Shown here: in pieces, positions 43,242 to 52,925 of the stretch
How positions within the stretch are numbered: position 1 is the first letter of the stretch
How the letters are laid out: the number at the start of each line of letters is the position of its first letter
Source: Veillonella sp. T11011-6
GTDB taxonomy: Bacteria > Bacillota > Negativicutes > Veillonellales > Veillonellaceae
Assembly: GCF_002959755.1 (NCBI RefSeq)
Contig: NZ_PPCW01000005.1
Coordinates: 124,001 to 188,000, forward strand
Direction: 5' to 3'
DNA length: 64,000 nt
Translations under genes and position numbers: made by a program
Notes under the pieces: model-generated
What the model saw: the letters and a program-made list of their open reading frames with translations, nothing else
Told to the model about the DNA's origin: nothing
Databases searched by the model: none

Positions 43242-43739
43242 TTATACAGCTTTATATTTTTTAGGTGCTTCACCTTTTTCAGCGGCTTCTTTATCGGCGC
43301 GCCATTTGCGTTCGAAATACTTATGATATTCTACAGGAACGTCATCAGGTGTTAAGCTTTCATAAAAACTAGTAGTTCCCTTTGCCTGAGCTTGTTCATA
43401 AAACCATGTTTTAAATTCTAGCATGGACAAGCGTGCTTGTAGGTGTTCGATTTCTACTAATACGCGATCTCGTTGATTTTTGATAATAGATAATCTTTCA
43501 TTAATGCGACTATCGCCTTCGACGCAGTAGTCGATAAAATGTTTGATTTCCTTAATAGGCATACCGGTATGCTTCATGCATTCAATCAATTCTAACCAAT
43601 CCATATCTGTGTCATGGAATACACGGATACCACCAGCAGAACGTTCTACGAAGGGCAATAGACCTTCTTTATCATAGTAACGCAATGTAGAAGGTGCCAC
43701 ATTTAGTTTTTTTGCGATTTCGCCAACAGTATATGTCAT
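43242..43739 (-). CDS. MerR-family transcriptional regulator
   Basis: 165 residues. N-terminal MerR winged helix: Y-T-V-G-E-I-A-K-K-L-N-V-A-P-S-T-L-R-Y-Y-D-K-E-G-L-L-P, followed by I-R-V-F and a long dimerisation helix (residues ~80-115). The C-terminal part has no conserved metal-binding cysteine pair; W-F-Y-E-Q-A-Q and Y-F-E-R-K-W suggest an organic or stress signal. Divergent from the DXS-like gene, whose promoter carries a MerR-style 19-bp spacer with a dyad. The start is preceded by AGGAGG. Confidence 0.93.
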   Translation of the reverse strand: MTYTVGEIAKKLNVAPSTLRYYDKEGLLPFVERSAGGIRVFHDTDMDWLELIECMKHTGMPIKEIKHFIDYCVEGDSRINERLSIIKNQRDRVLVEIEHLQARLSMLEFKTWFYEQAQAKGTTSFYESLTPDDVPVEYHKYFERKWRADKEAAEKGEAPKKYKAV

Positions 43740-43800
43740 AGGACCTCCTTTTATATATGTAAGTTATAGACAGATATAAAAACCATAAATATAAATTGTA

Positions 43801-43831
43801 TTGACTTAAACCTAACTTTAAGTTTTATACT
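43801..43831 (+). promoter_or_regulatory. MerR-type promoter/operator
   Basis: TTGACT (43801-43806) and TATACT (43826-43831) are separated by 19 bp, 2 bp more than optimal. The spacer holds a dyad, ACTTAAA-CCTAAC-TTTAAGT. This is the classical arrangement where MerR activates by untwisting the spacer. A second palindrome ATACTT-G-AAGTAT follows at 43838-43850. Confidence 0.75.
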
Positions 43832-43948
43832 ATAAACATACTTGAAGTATAACACTAGTTATTTTGAGTGACAATATTTACAATCATTATACTTGGTTAT
43901 GTATGGTGATTGTGGCTGAAGTAAATATAATGTATAGAAAGAATTACC

Positions 43949-45706
43949 ATGAACTTAATTGATATAAAATCCCCAGCCGATTTAAAAGGCTTATCCATTG
44001 CTGAATTAACAGATTTAACAGCACAGGCTCGTCAAGCTCTCATGACAAAGGTCTCTGAGCACGGTGGTCATTTTGGTCCACCTATGGGGGCAGCAGAAAT
44101 AATTATGGCCTTACACTATGTATTTAACTCTCCTGTAGATAAAATCGTATATGACGTATCTCATCAGTCCTATGTACATAAGATGGTTACCGGTCGTGCA
44201 TTGGCGTTCTTAGATCACGATTATTATGATGATGTAACGGGCTATACAGATCCTACTGAAAGTGAGCATGATTTCTTTAACATTGGTCATACGTCCACAT
44301 CTATCTCCTTAGCATCTGGCCTGGCTACTGCTCGAAATTTAAAGGGCGACTCTGAAAATATTATTGCTATCATTGGTGATGGTTCTTTATCTGGTGGGGA
44401 AGCCTTTGAAGGTCTAGATTATGCGGCCACATTAGATAGTAATATGATTATTATCGTTAACGATAATGACCAATCCATTGCAGAAAACCATGGTGGTTTG
44501 TATCGTGGCCTTCGTGAATTACGCCAGACTAATGGTGAAAGCTCTAATAATATTTTTAAGGCCCTTGGTTTAGACTATCGTTTTGTAGCAAAGGGTAATG
44601 ATTTAGAAACATTGATCAATGTATTCAAGGATGTAAAAGACATTGATCATCCAATCGTTTTACACATCGTTACTCAAAAGGGTAAGGGTTATGCCATTGC
44701 AGAGCAAAATAAAGAGGCCTTCCACTGGACAATGCCTTTTGATTTAGAAACAGGTAAACTCAAAAAGGAACATCATGGTCCGACCTATGCTGGTACAATT
44801 GCGGACTATTTGATGGAACAAATTAAAGTAGATCCAACAGTGGTAGCTATTAATGCAGGGACACCAGGTGGCTTCGGCTTTAACGCTGAATGGCGTAACG
44901 AAGCTGGTAAACAATATATCGACGTAGGCATTGCGGAAGAACATGCTATTGCAATGAGTTCTGGTATCGCTAAAAATGGTGCTAAGCCAGTGTTCAGTGT
45001 AGATAGTACCTTCTTACAACGCGCTTATGACCAATTGGTTCAAGATCTTTGCGTCAATAATAACAGTGCAGTCATCATCAATCATATGGCATCTGTATAT
45101 GGAATGAACGATGTCACGCATTTAGGGTTCTTTGATATACCTATGCTTACTAGCATTCCTAATTTAGTATACTTAGCACCTACTAGTAATGAAGAACTAT
45201 TGGCTATGACTGAATATGCTGTGCATCAACATGAGTATCCTGTGGCAATTCGTGTTCCTGTAGGTGAATTTATATCTACTGGTGAAGCTGATACGACTGA
45301 TTACAGTATTTTAAATAAATCTGAAGTGACTCGTCGTGGTGAACGCATTGCCTTGTTAGGTCTTGGTAATTTCTATCATCTAGCTAACCAAGTGGCTGAT
45401 GAATTGGCTAAAGACGGTATTAACGCAACCGTAGTTAACCCTAAATTTGCTTCTGGTCTTGATGAAGCATTACTGGAAGAATTGAAAGCAAATCATTCCG
45501 TAGTATTTACTTTGGAAGATGGTGTAGTTGAAGGCGGTTGGGGGCAACGTATCGCTAGTTTCTATGGTCCATCTGATGTGCGCGTTAAAAACTATGGTAT
45601 TGCTAAAGAATTCCACGATCGTTATGATGCAACAGAATTGTTACGAGAAAATGGTGTTTCTTTAGAGCAAATTGTGGCTGATGCAAAACAAATTTTATCC
45701 GTTTAG
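43949..45706 (+). CDS. DXS-like/transketolase-family enzyme
   Basis: 585 residues, a ThDP enzyme with transketolase N- and C-halves in one chain. Features: G-G-H-F-G-P-P-M-G near 39, D-V-S-H-Q-S-Y-V-H-K near 66, ThDP/Mg motif G-D-G-S-L-S-G-G-E...N-D-N near 145-175, Glu in V-G-I-A-E-E-H near 330, and a C-terminal transketolase domain. Closest to 1-deoxyxylulose-5-phosphate synthase but about 40 residues shorter and divergent at the first motif (normally G-G-H-x-G-x-x-L-G-V). It could be the cell's DXS or a paralogue with another acceptor. MerR-type promoter upstream; monocistronic. Confidence 0.8.
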   Translation: MNLIDIKSPADLKGLSIAELTDLTAQARQALMTKVSEHGGHFGPPMGAAEIIMALHYVFNSPVDKIVYDVSHQSYVHKMVTGRALAFLDHDYYDDVTGYTDPTESEHDFFNIGHTSTSISLASGLATARNLKGDSENIIAIIGDGSLSGGEAFEGLDYAATLDSNMIIIVNDNDQSIAENHGGLYRGLRELRQTNGESSNNIFKALGLDYRFVAKGNDLETLINVFKDVKDIDHPIVLHIVTQKGKGYAIAEQNKEAFHWTMPFDLETGKLKKEHHGPTYAGTIADYLMEQIKVDPTVVAINAGTPGGFGFNAEWRNEAGKQYIDVGIAEEHAIAMSSGIAKNGAKPVFSVDSTFLQRAYDQLVQDLCVNNNSAVIINHMASVYGMNDVTHLGFFDIPMLTSIPNLVYLAPTSNEELLAMTEYAVHQHEYPVAIRVPVGEFISTGEADTTDYSILNKSEVTRRGERIALLGLGNFYHLANQVADELAKDGINATVVNPKFASGLDEALLEELKANHSVVFTLEDGVVEGGWGQRIASFYGPSDVRVKNYGIAKEFHDRYDATELLRENGVSLEQIVADAKQILSV

Positions 45707-45741
45707 TTTGATAAAATATTAAATAAATAATTTTATCTACA

Positions 45742-45790
45742 AATGCAGTAGAAATATGGTTTTGCCCTGTTTCTACTGCATTGCTTTTTG
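45742..45790 (+). terminator. Terminator after the DXS-like gene
   Basis: AATGCAGTAGAAA (45742-45754) with TTTCTACTGCATT (45770-45782), then GCTTTTTG. The remaining 45790-45984 is AT-rich promoter DNA. Confidence 0.88.
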
Positions 45791-45984
45791 TTCTATATTT
45801 TATAAAAATATAAAATTTGTTAAAAGATTATAGATTTTTTTCGAATAGGACTATAAAAATTAGATGAAGTATTATATAATATTATCTACAGTATGTATTA
45901 CAGTAGAACAAGTTTGTTGTTAATGTACAAAAATATCACAGTATTATATAAGTAAGTATTAATGAAAAGGGAGATTGTAAGACG

Positions 45985-46668
45985 TTGAAAAAAGTATTAA
46001 CCTTAACATTAGCCGTGGCCATCGTCGCCGGTGGCTATATGTCTGAGGCTAATGGGGCGGGAGAACAGCCTTCTAAGCAGGCACCGTCTATATCTGAGAT
46101 AAACATATATACGCCTAAAGAACTCAATGCACGTCAAAAAGACTTGGTTGATATCGGTCGCTATACGGCATCCGGTGATCAAGGTGCATTGAAAAGTACA
46201 ATCGCCTCTGCTATTGAGCGAGGTACGTTGACACCGCAAGAGGTGAGTATTGCGATTCGTCAACTTTACTCTGCTGCTGGTTTAAAGCAAATGAATGCAG
46301 CATTAGCTACATTTGATCAATTACGTGAGGAGCGTCCTGAGTTTGGCGCTGATTACGAAAAAATGGTTCCAAAGCAAACAGGACTTAGTGCTTTATTGGG
46401 GAATGGCACTAATGGGGCTGCTTTGGCTAAGGCTAAAAATGAGGATACAAAAGAAGCGGTTCAATACAATACGTTCCGTATGAAGAAACCAAAACCGCAA
46501 AATCGTAATCGCTCTCGCCTTGGTAAGTTGGACCGTGAATTGGTCGCTGCCGCAGCTTTAGGTACGCGTGTAGGTAAAAATAATCTATTCGCTGCATCTG
46601 AAAAGAGTTTATCTGAGCTAGGCCTCAGCAAATATCAAATTGAAAATCTTGAATCTTTGATTTTCTAA
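45985..46668 (+). CDS. Exported protein of unknown function
   Basis: Starts at TTG (45985) with AAGGGAGA about 10 nt upstream. 227 residues, signal peptide to about residue 25 (A-G-G-Y-M-S-E-A-N-G-A). The mature protein is basic and helical, with E-L-N-A-R-Q-K-D-L-V-D-I-G-R-Y-T near 50 and a lysine/arginine-rich linker (K-K-P-K-P-Q-N-R-N-R-S-R) near 168. No recognised domain. Monocistronic. Confidence 0.7.
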   Translation: MKKVLTLTLAVAIVAGGYMSEANGAGEQPSKQAPSISEINIYTPKELNARQKDLVDIGRYTASGDQGALKSTIASAIERGTLTPQEVSIAIRQLYSAAGLKQMNAALATFDQLREERPEFGADYEKMVPKQTGLSALLGNGTNGAALAKAKNEDTKEAVQYNTFRMKKPKPQNRNRSRLGKLDRELVAAAALGTRVGKNNLFAASEKSLSELGLSKYQIENLESLIF

Positions 46669-46674
46669 GAATAT

Positions 46675-46706
46675 AAAGACCTACTTCTTTGGAAGTAGGT
46701 CTTTTT
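46675..46706 (+). terminator. Terminator
   Basis: AAAGACCTACTTC (46675-46687) with GAAGTAGGTCTTT (46692-46704) and six T. Confidence 0.92.
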
Positions 46707-46829
46707 TATATGGTTGATAAGGGAAATGTAATTGACGTTTAACTCCCCCTTTTCTATAATTAATAAGATAGGTATATGACCTGTAATAATAGATATAATT
46801 AATCGTTAACATAGATGTAAGGAGAAAGT

Positions 46830-47489
46830 ATGCGCCTTCGTAGAAAACCGTGGATTGATGAAGCTATCCACGAATATGACTCTCATATCATTTTGTCTGG
46901 TCAAGAACAGTACAAGGGCAAATGGCGTGAGTTATTTGCCCATCCTGAACGTCCATTATATATGGAACTTGGAACAGGTAAGGGACGTTTTATTGCAGGC
47001 ATGTCTGAAGCGTATCCAGATGCTAACTTTGTAGGTTTTGAAGTGCAAATTGGCGTAATTTATTATGCGGCTCAAAAGATTTTTGAAGCAGAGCGTGATA
47101 ATGCTAAGGTATCTCTCTTTGATATCGCTGGCATTGAAGAGGTTGTAGCGCCTGGTGAAGTAGATCGTTTTTATATCAACTTCTGTGATCCATGGCCTAA
47201 GGCGAAACATGCTAAGCGTCGCCTCACATACCATACATTCCTCGATCGATATGCCCGTCTTTTAAAAGATGGTGGCGAGGTTCACTTTAAAACTGATAAC
47301 GAAGGTTTATTTATGTTCTCTCTTGAAGAATTCAAAGAATGTGGATGGGAACTTAAGAATGTAACCTATGACTTACATAGCACAGACCTTCCAAATGTAA
47401 AAACTGAGTATGAAGAGAAGTTCAGTGCTAAAGGGCAACCTATTTTCCGCTTAGAAGCAATTAAGCCAAAAGTACAAAAGGAGGCTTAA
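46830..47489 (+). CDS. trmB: tRNA (guanine-N7)-methyltransferase
   Basis: 219 residues. SAM-binding L-G-T-G-K-G-R-F near residue 50, N-F-V-G-F-E-V-Q near 70, the family hallmark N-F-C-D-P-W-P-K-A-K-H-A-K-R-R-L near 118, and T-D-N-E-G-L-F near 155. Methylates G46 of tRNA. AAGGAG upstream. Its stop is 1 bp before the ftsW-like start, so the two are translationally coupled. Confidence 0.97.
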   Translation: MRLRRKPWIDEAIHEYDSHIILSGQEQYKGKWRELFAHPERPLYMELGTGKGRFIAGMSEAYPDANFVGFEVQIGVIYYAAQKIFEAERDNAKVSLFDIAGIEEVVAPGEVDRFYINFCDPWPKAKHAKRRLTYHTFLDRYARLLKDGGEVHFKTDNEGLFMFSLEEFKECGWELKNVTYDLHSTDLPNVKTEYEEKFSAKGQPIFRLEAIKPKVQKEA

Positions 47490-47490
47490 T

Positions 47491-48834
47491 ATGGAAACAC
47501 CGAATAAGGGGGATAGTCGGTGGGGCTCACTCTTTAAAAATGATTTACAAGGTATGCTCTTACCTATATTGCTCATCACGATTATAGGTAGTGTAAATAT
47601 CTTCAGTGCCACCTATATAAGCTCTATTTACGAAAATACAGGGCTGTTGGGGTACTTTACTAAGCATATGGGCTATTTGTTATTTTCTATGGCTGTTGGC
47701 GTTGTGTTATATCGTTATGATTATAGAAAGTTACAGAAACCACATATGTTGCAACGTATCATGATTGCAACACTCATAGGCATGGTCTTAGTTCTTTTAA
47801 TAGGTTCCGTTATTAATGGTGCGCGTCGGTGGATTGTTATCGGCCTCGTATCTATACAGCCTTCAGAATTTGCCAAGTTAGCGGCCATAATATGGACATC
47901 GGCTAAGTTAAGCACCATGAGAAAATGGGGCAAACCGCGATATAATAACCCACTAACGAATTTACAAGGTTATGTGGGAGAACGGGTAGGTTATATGTTG
48001 CCAATGTTAGTTTGGCCTATAATCTTTGCGATTCTAACCATCTTGCAACCAGATATGGGTACTACCGTTCTAATCTTTGGATTCTCCTTCATACTAATTT
48101 ACTTAGCCGGCTTTGATGGGCGATTCTTTGGCGGTGCCTTTGCCGTAGCTGGTGTGATAGGCTTCATTGCAGCTCGTATGTCGCCGTATCGTTGGGAACG
48201 GATTCAGTCTTGGTTCGATCCTTGGCCTCATGCTCAAGATATGGGCTATCAAACTGTACAAGGTCTATTGGCCGTAGGTTCTGGTGGTATTCTTGGGGAA
48301 GGCTTTATGCAAGGTACATCTAAGTACTTTTACTTGCCAGAGGCTCATACCGATTTTGCATTTGCCGTGTGGGCTCAAGAAATGGGCTTTGTCGGTGCTG
48401 TCTTTGTCGTTCTATTGGTTGCGGCCTTTACATACTTTGGGTTCCGCATTGCGAATAAATCTCGTGATGAATTTGGCAGATGGTTAGCTATGGGCATAAC
48501 CTTGCTCATCAGTGGACAAGCCTTATTTAATATTGCCATGGTTTGCGGCATTATGCCGGTAACAGGTGTGCCTTTGCCATTTATTAGTTATGGTGGGTCT
48601 TCATTATTAATGAACTTTATGGCCATAGGCTTATTAGCTAGCGTTGGTCGCCGTAATGTAGAAGGTGTAAAACAAGTTGGTACGACTGAGGATTTACCAT
48701 CCTTGCGTGAAGAGACACAAAGTCGCTTCAAGCCTAAGGCGACTCCAGAAGCAGACAAGACTGAAATGCCTGGTCCGTTTAGACCTAGAGAGTCTAGAAG
48801 GCCAACGCGTAGACGTCCGAGACCTAAAAATTGA
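47491..48834 (+). CDS. FtsW/RodA/SpoVE-family peptidoglycan polymerase
   Basis: 447 residues and about ten membrane helices. SEDS hallmarks: N-G-A-R-R-W-I near 110, Q-P-S-E-F-A-K-L near 122, Q-P-D-M-G-T near 180, and P-V-T-G-V-P-L-P-F-I-S-Y-G-G-S-S near 355. The basic, proline-rich C-terminal tail (R-R-P-T-R-R-R-P-R-P) is unusual in length. A lipid II polymerase working with a class B PBP; FtsW or RodA cannot be decided without neighbours. AGGAGG precedes the start within trmB's 3' end. Confidence 0.92.
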   Translation: METPNKGDSRWGSLFKNDLQGMLLPILLITIIGSVNIFSATYISSIYENTGLLGYFTKHMGYLLFSMAVGVVLYRYDYRKLQKPHMLQRIMIATLIGMVLVLLIGSVINGARRWIVIGLVSIQPSEFAKLAAIIWTSAKLSTMRKWGKPRYNNPLTNLQGYVGERVGYMLPMLVWPIIFAILTILQPDMGTTVLIFGFSFILIYLAGFDGRFFGGAFAVAGVIGFIAARMSPYRWERIQSWFDPWPHAQDMGYQTVQGLLAVGSGGILGEGFMQGTSKYFYLPEAHTDFAFAVWAQEMGFVGAVFVVLLVAAFTYFGFRIANKSRDEFGRWLAMGITLLISGQALFNIAMVCGIMPVTGVPLPFISYGGSSLLMNFMAIGLLASVGRRNVEGVKQVGTTEDLPSLREETQSRFKPKATPEADKTEMPGPFRPRESRRPTRRRPRPKN

Positions 48835-48879
48835 TGTGTAATTCTTATGTTTCATAAGAGTAACATATATGTGTAAAAT

Positions 48880-48911
48880 CCAATGCTATATCATACCGGG
48901 TATAGCGTTGG
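48880..48911 (+). promoter_or_regulatory. Leader hairpin before uraA
   Basis: CCAATGCTATA (48880-48890) with TATAGCGTTGG (48901-48911), one G-U; no T-run follows. It either weakly terminates the ftsW-like transcript or belongs to a uracil-responsive leader. Confidence 0.4.
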
Positions 48912-48944
48912 AACCTAGTGTTGTTATTGTGGTGAGAGGAAAAA

Positions 48945-50228
48945 ATGAAGGATTATATTGATATTCAAGAGCGCCCGTCTTGGGGGCGTATGTTGCCACT
49001 TAGTTTCCAACATTTATTTGCTATGTTTGGCTCTACTGTATTAGTACCATATTTGTTAAAAGTAGATCCTGCAACGGCTTTATTTATGAATGGTATCGGC
49101 ACTTTGTTATACCTGTTCGTATGTAAAGGTAAAATCCCTGCATACCTCGGTTCTAGCTTTGCTTTCATTGCTCCTGTAGCTGGTGTATTATCTGCCGGCC
49201 TCGGTTATGAGGCAGCTAAAGGTGCCTTCGTTGTATTTGGTTTATCCTTTGTGATTTTATCTGTTCTAGTTCGCTATATTGGTACGCGTTGGATTGATAA
49301 GTTATTCCCACCGGCTGCCATGGGTGCTATCGTTGCTATTATTGGTTTGGAATTGGCACCAGTAGCGATGAGTATGTCTGGCCTTTTTGGTAATCAAGAC
49401 TTGGGCATGAGCCACAGCCAAGCTGTATTTATTTCTATGTTTTCCTTAGTTGTTACCTTGCTTGGTACTGTTGTGTTCCGTGGCTTCTTAGCCGTTATCC
49501 CTGTTTTGATTGGCGTTGTTTCCGGTTATATATTATCCGCCTTTATGGGTGTTGTTGATTTCTCTAGCGTAGAGGCTGCACCTTGGTTCTCCTTACCACA
49601 GTTCTATGGCATGCCTGTATTTGATATCAATGCAATCATCATGATTATGCCAGCACTCTTTGTAGTATTTGCAGAACATGTAGGTCACTTGGTTGTAACT
49701 AGTAACATCGTATCCAAAGACTTGATGAAAGAACCAGGCTTACAACGTTCTTTGCTCGGTGATGGTCTTGCGAACATCTTATCTGGTTTCTTTGGGGCTA
49801 CACCAAATACGACATACGGTGAAAACATCGGTGTACTCGCTATCACTCGTTGCTTCAGTGTATGGGTTATCGGCGGTGCTGCTGTTCTTGCGATGATTAT
49901 CTCCTTTGTAGGTAAAGTAGCAGCTCTTATCCATGCTATCCCAGTACCGGTTATGGGTGGTGTATCCATTCTCTTGTTCGGTATCATTGCTGCATCCGGT
50001 TTGCGTATGCTTGTAGAACGCAAGGTAGATTATACAAATCCTGTGAACATGATCTTAACATCTGTTATCCTTGTTGTAGGCCTTAGTGGTGCTGAACTTG
50101 CTGTAGGTCCTGTTGTATTGAAAGGCATGGGCCTTGCGACTGTAGTAGGCATGGCAATGAGTATCATCTTATTGCTCCTTCAAAAAACAGGCGTTGGTAA
50201 TGACCAATTGAAAAAAACAGAAGTATAA
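48945..50228 (+). CDS. uraA: Uracil permease (NCS2 family)
   Basis: 427 residues, 14 membrane segments. Begins R-P-S-W-G-R-M-L-P-L-S-F-Q-H-L-F-A-M-F-G, typical of UraA/PyrP. The NCS2 substrate motif is A-E-H-V-G-H near residue 240 and F-F-G-A-T-P-N-T-T-Y-G-E-N near 285. A uracil:proton symporter. Monocistronic, terminator about 85 bp downstream. Confidence 0.95.
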   Translation: MKDYIDIQERPSWGRMLPLSFQHLFAMFGSTVLVPYLLKVDPATALFMNGIGTLLYLFVCKGKIPAYLGSSFAFIAPVAGVLSAGLGYEAAKGAFVVFGLSFVILSVLVRYIGTRWIDKLFPPAAMGAIVAIIGLELAPVAMSMSGLFGNQDLGMSHSQAVFISMFSLVVTLLGTVVFRGFLAVIPVLIGVVSGYILSAFMGVVDFSSVEAAPWFSLPQFYGMPVFDINAIIMIMPALFVVFAEHVGHLVVTSNIVSKDLMKEPGLQRSLLGDGLANILSGFFGATPNTTYGENIGVLAITRCFSVWVIGGAAVLAMIISFVGKVAALIHAIPVPVMGGVSILLFGIIAASGLRMLVERKVDYTNPVNMILTSVILVVGLSGAELAVGPVVLKGMGLATVVGMAMSIILLLLQKTGVGNDQLKKTEV

Positions 50229-50312
50229 TTACTGTCAAATCTATTGATGAAAAAGCATCTTACGATGATAACTGACAATAGTAAAGCTTTAAACTAATAT
50301 ACTTTATACATA

Positions 50313-50356
50313 ACGACTACTGAATCAGGTATAACCTGTGAAAGTAGTCGTTTTTG
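50313..50356 (+). terminator. Terminator after uraA
   Basis: ACGACTACT (50313-50321) with AGTAGTCGT (50343-50351), followed by TTTTGTTTTT. Confidence 0.85.
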
Positions 50357-50434
50357 TTTTTCTTTATAATTTATTCTTTATATTGTATAATGAAGATATA
50401 AGTTGTATAAAATTAATTAAAGAGAGGAGGGCCT

Positions 50435-50899
50435 ATGGAGTTTTTAATTTGGATGGCTATAGGGATTGCCCTAATGGCTGTAGAACTCGTTGTTCCAGGC
50501 GGTATTTTGGGCCTCATCGGTTATTGTACATTCCTTTGGGGTGTATATGTAGCCTTAGGAGAGGGAACGGAAGCGTTGTATGCCGTACTGGGATTAACAG
50601 CCTTGTTAATTGTCCTTATCATCGTGTTCTTTAATCACTTTGAAAAGACTTGGATAGGCAAATTGTTTACCTTAGGGCAACGATCTACGACAAAAGCTGG
50701 TTATGTATCTAATGATGTATTAGAGGACTTAGTCGGTAAAGAAGGCGTAGCTCATACTACACTACGCCCTGCAGGTATTGCTAAAATTGATGGTAATTTG
50801 GTGGATGTTGTGACCGAAGGGGACTTCATCGATGCCGGTTCACCTATTGTGGTGCTTCGTGTTGTGGGCGGCCGCAATATAGTTAGAAAGCGCGATTAA
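50435..50899 (+). CDS. nfeD: NfeD-family membrane protein
   Basis: 154 residues: three to four membrane helices (residues ~2-65), with the N-terminal A-V-E-L-V-V-P-G-G-I-L-G motif, then a soluble OB-fold domain (G-K-E-G-V-A-H-T-T-L-R-P-A-G-I-A-K-I-D-G). This is the short NfeD1b-type partner of flotillin-like proteins. It is followed at once by floA, which is the conserved pairing. Confidence 0.93.
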   Translation: MEFLIWMAIGIALMAVELVVPGGILGLIGYCTFLWGVYVALGEGTEALYAVLGLTALLIVLIIVFFNHFEKTWIGKLFTLGQRSTTKAGYVSNDVLEDLVGKEGVAHTTLRPAGIAKIDGNLVDVVTEGDFIDAGSPIVVLRVVGGRNIVRKRD

Positions 50900-50935
50900 G
50901 CTTTCACCACATCGTCGTATATAATGGAGGTTATT

Positions 50936-51892
50936 ATGGATGTAGGTATTTTAATCTTGATTCCCATTCTACTGATTGGGATTATGGTGTTCTTGTATAT
51001 TGTGCCATTAGGCCTTTGGGTATCTGCTCTTGCAGCAGGCGTTAATGTAGGTATCTTCACACTCGTAGGTATGCGCTTGCGCCGTGTAAATCCATCCCAA
51101 ATCGTAATGCCTTTGATCAAAGCCAATAAAGCAGGCCTTGATGTTAATGTAAATCAGCTAGAAGCGCATTACCTTGCAGGTGGTGACGTTGACCGCGTTG
51201 TAGATGCGTTGATCGCCGCTGAACGAGCATCTATTCCTTTGACATTTGAACGTTCCGCAGCTATCGACCTTGCAGGTCGCGATGTATTGGAAGCAGTACA
51301 AATGTCCGTTAATCCTAAAGTGATTGAAACACCAATTATCTCTGCAGTAGCAAAAAACGGTATCGAACTCAAGGTTCGTGCTCGTGTAACTGTACGTGCT
51401 AATATTGACCGCCTCGTTGGTGGTGCTGGTGAAGCTACGATTATCGCCCGCGTTGGTGAAGGTATCGTAACAACTGTAGGTTCCTCTGAAGAGCATACAG
51501 ATGTATTGGAAAATCCAGATCACATCTCCCGTACTGTATTGGGTAAAGGTCTTGATGCGGGTACTGCATTTGAAATCTTGTCCATCGATATTGCAGACGT
51601 AGACGTAGGACGTAACATCGGTGCTCAATTGCAAACTGACCAAGCGGAAGCGGATAAGAAAATCGCTCAAGCTCGCGCCGAAGAACGCCGTGCTATGGCT
51701 GTTGCAACAGAACAAGAAATGCGTGCTAAAACACAAGACATGCAAGCTAAGGTTGTGGAAGCGCAAGCTGAAGTACCTAAAGCATTGGCAGAAGCTTTCA
51801 GAAATGGTAATCTTGGCGTTATGGATTACTACAATATGAATAATATTATTGCAGACACTAAAATGCGTGAAAACTTAGCAGATAGTGAATAG
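50936..51892 (+). CDS. floA: Flotillin-like protein FloA
   Basis: Start at 50936 (GGAGG 6-7 nt upstream). 318 residues: an N-terminal membrane hairpin (residues ~3-45), a PHB/SPFH domain ([12 protein letters not shown] near 118; [10 protein letters not shown] near 138), and a long charged coiled coil ([14 protein letters not shown] near 245). FloA scaffolds ordered membrane microdomains. Co-transcribed with nfeD and the next gene. Confidence 0.96.
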   Translation: MDVGILILIPILLIGIMVFLYIVPLGLWVSALAAGVNVGIFTLVGMRLRRVNPSQIVMPLIKANKAGLDVNVNQLEAHYLAGGDVDRVVDALIAAERASIPLTFERSAAIDLAGRDVLEAVQMSVNPKVIETPIISAVAKNGIELKVRARVTVRANIDRLVGGAGEATIIARVGEGIVTTVGSSEEHTDVLENPDHISRTVLGKGLDAGTAFEILSIDIADVDVGRNIGAQLQTDQAEADKKIAQARAEERRAMAVATEQEMRAKTQDMQAKVVEAQAEVPKALAEAFRNGNLGVMDYYNMNNIIADTKMRENLADSE

Positions 51893-51900
51893 GAGTAGCT

Positions 51901-52656
51901 ATGGACTCTATTTTGTCTTCTGTGCTATCCATCTTTTCGCATAACCCTATATTTGTTCTAGGTATCATCGCGTATATTGCTTTTTCTATTATAAAAAGCA
52001 AAAATACAGAAGAGTCTGATGACTATGATAACTATGAAAGTTCGAGTTCTGGCCAGACTTGGGAGGATATGGAGCGTGAATATGGTATCTCTATAGAGAA
52101 AAAGCCTGTAGAACCTTCACCTGAGGATTTGTTGTATGATGATGATTTTTATCGAGATATTTTTAAAAATAGACCGATTGAGAATCAGCATCCTGAGGCC
52201 CCTTTACGAAAAAAGGGCGGAAGACTGTTTCAATATGATGATTCGGAGACATCTGAAAAACATGTTGAAGTGCATCCAAGTAATGATAAAACTCAAACAG
52301 TTTTAGCTTCCGAGAATCATTACGATGAAGCGTCTACAACGCAACAAGGTACTCATGATTCATCCAAGAAAACTTCAAGTAAATCAACTGGCTTTAGTAC
52401 GAGTTCAACTCGTTTAAGTAGAGAGTCTGTTACAGGTCCAACCTTGAGTGAACGATTGGCCGAATTCAAGCGAGATAAGGCTTCTAAAGAAGGAAAGGTA
52501 CTCCTTGATACGAATGTGGTAACGACTTCGCCAATTACTTCGACCAGTGTTCATACATCAAGTCATAGACGTATATCAAATCATGCTCTAAAAGAAGGCA
52601 TGAAATGGTCTATCATCTTGAGTAAGCCTAAGGCTCTTGAACGCAGATATCGCTAA
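51901..52656 (+). CDS. Membrane-anchored low-complexity protein of unknown function
   Basis: 251 residues: one N-terminal membrane segment (~residues 12-30), then a long polar, Ser/Thr/Glu-rich, probably disordered region. Short motif W-E-D-M-E-R-E-Y-G-I near 58; basic C-terminus. Starts 8 bp after floA behind AGGAG, so it belongs to the nfeD-floA operon and may sit in the same membrane assemblies. No recognised domain. Confidence 0.65.
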   Translation: MDSILSSVLSIFSHNPIFVLGIIAYIAFSIIKSKNTEESDDYDNYESSSSGQTWEDMEREYGISIEKKPVEPSPEDLLYDDDFYRDIFKNRPIENQHPEAPLRKKGGRLFQYDDSETSEKHVEVHPSNDKTQTVLASENHYDEASTTQQGTHDSSKKTSSKSTGFSTSSTRLSRESVTGPTLSERLAEFKRDKASKEGKVLLDTNVVTTSPITSTSVHTSSHRRISNHALKEGMKWSIILSKPKALERRYR

Positions 52657-52824
52657 GTTGGGTTAGCCAATACGTTTATTAGCCATTAGAAAATATGGCT
52701 ATCAAATATTGGTCATAATGTTTACTGGATTATTGGTGATCCATGACCATCGTTATTTGCGGATAGATGTTGTATAGCAATTATAACGGCACATATCCTA
52801 TGTGGTGCATATAATTACATATGG

Positions 52825-52875
52825 AAAGAGGTTCCTATTGGTCACCTATGTGACTATTAGGAACCTCTTTTTTTA
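52825..52875 (+). terminator. Long terminator hairpin
   Basis: AAAGAGGTTCCTA (52825-52837) with TAGGAACCTCTTT (52858-52870) and an inner GTCAC/GTGAC stem, then a T-run. The 52657-52824 gap shows no other feature. Confidence 0.92.
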
Positions 52876-52925
52876 TTGTCTTTTTTTGATGGAACTTTCA
52901 CAATAATAGGGAAAGGAGTTCGTCT

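Noticed and set aside
51158-51766. 202-codon minus-strand frame
   Set aside because: Lies wholly opposite floA, a clear family member; a frame shadow.
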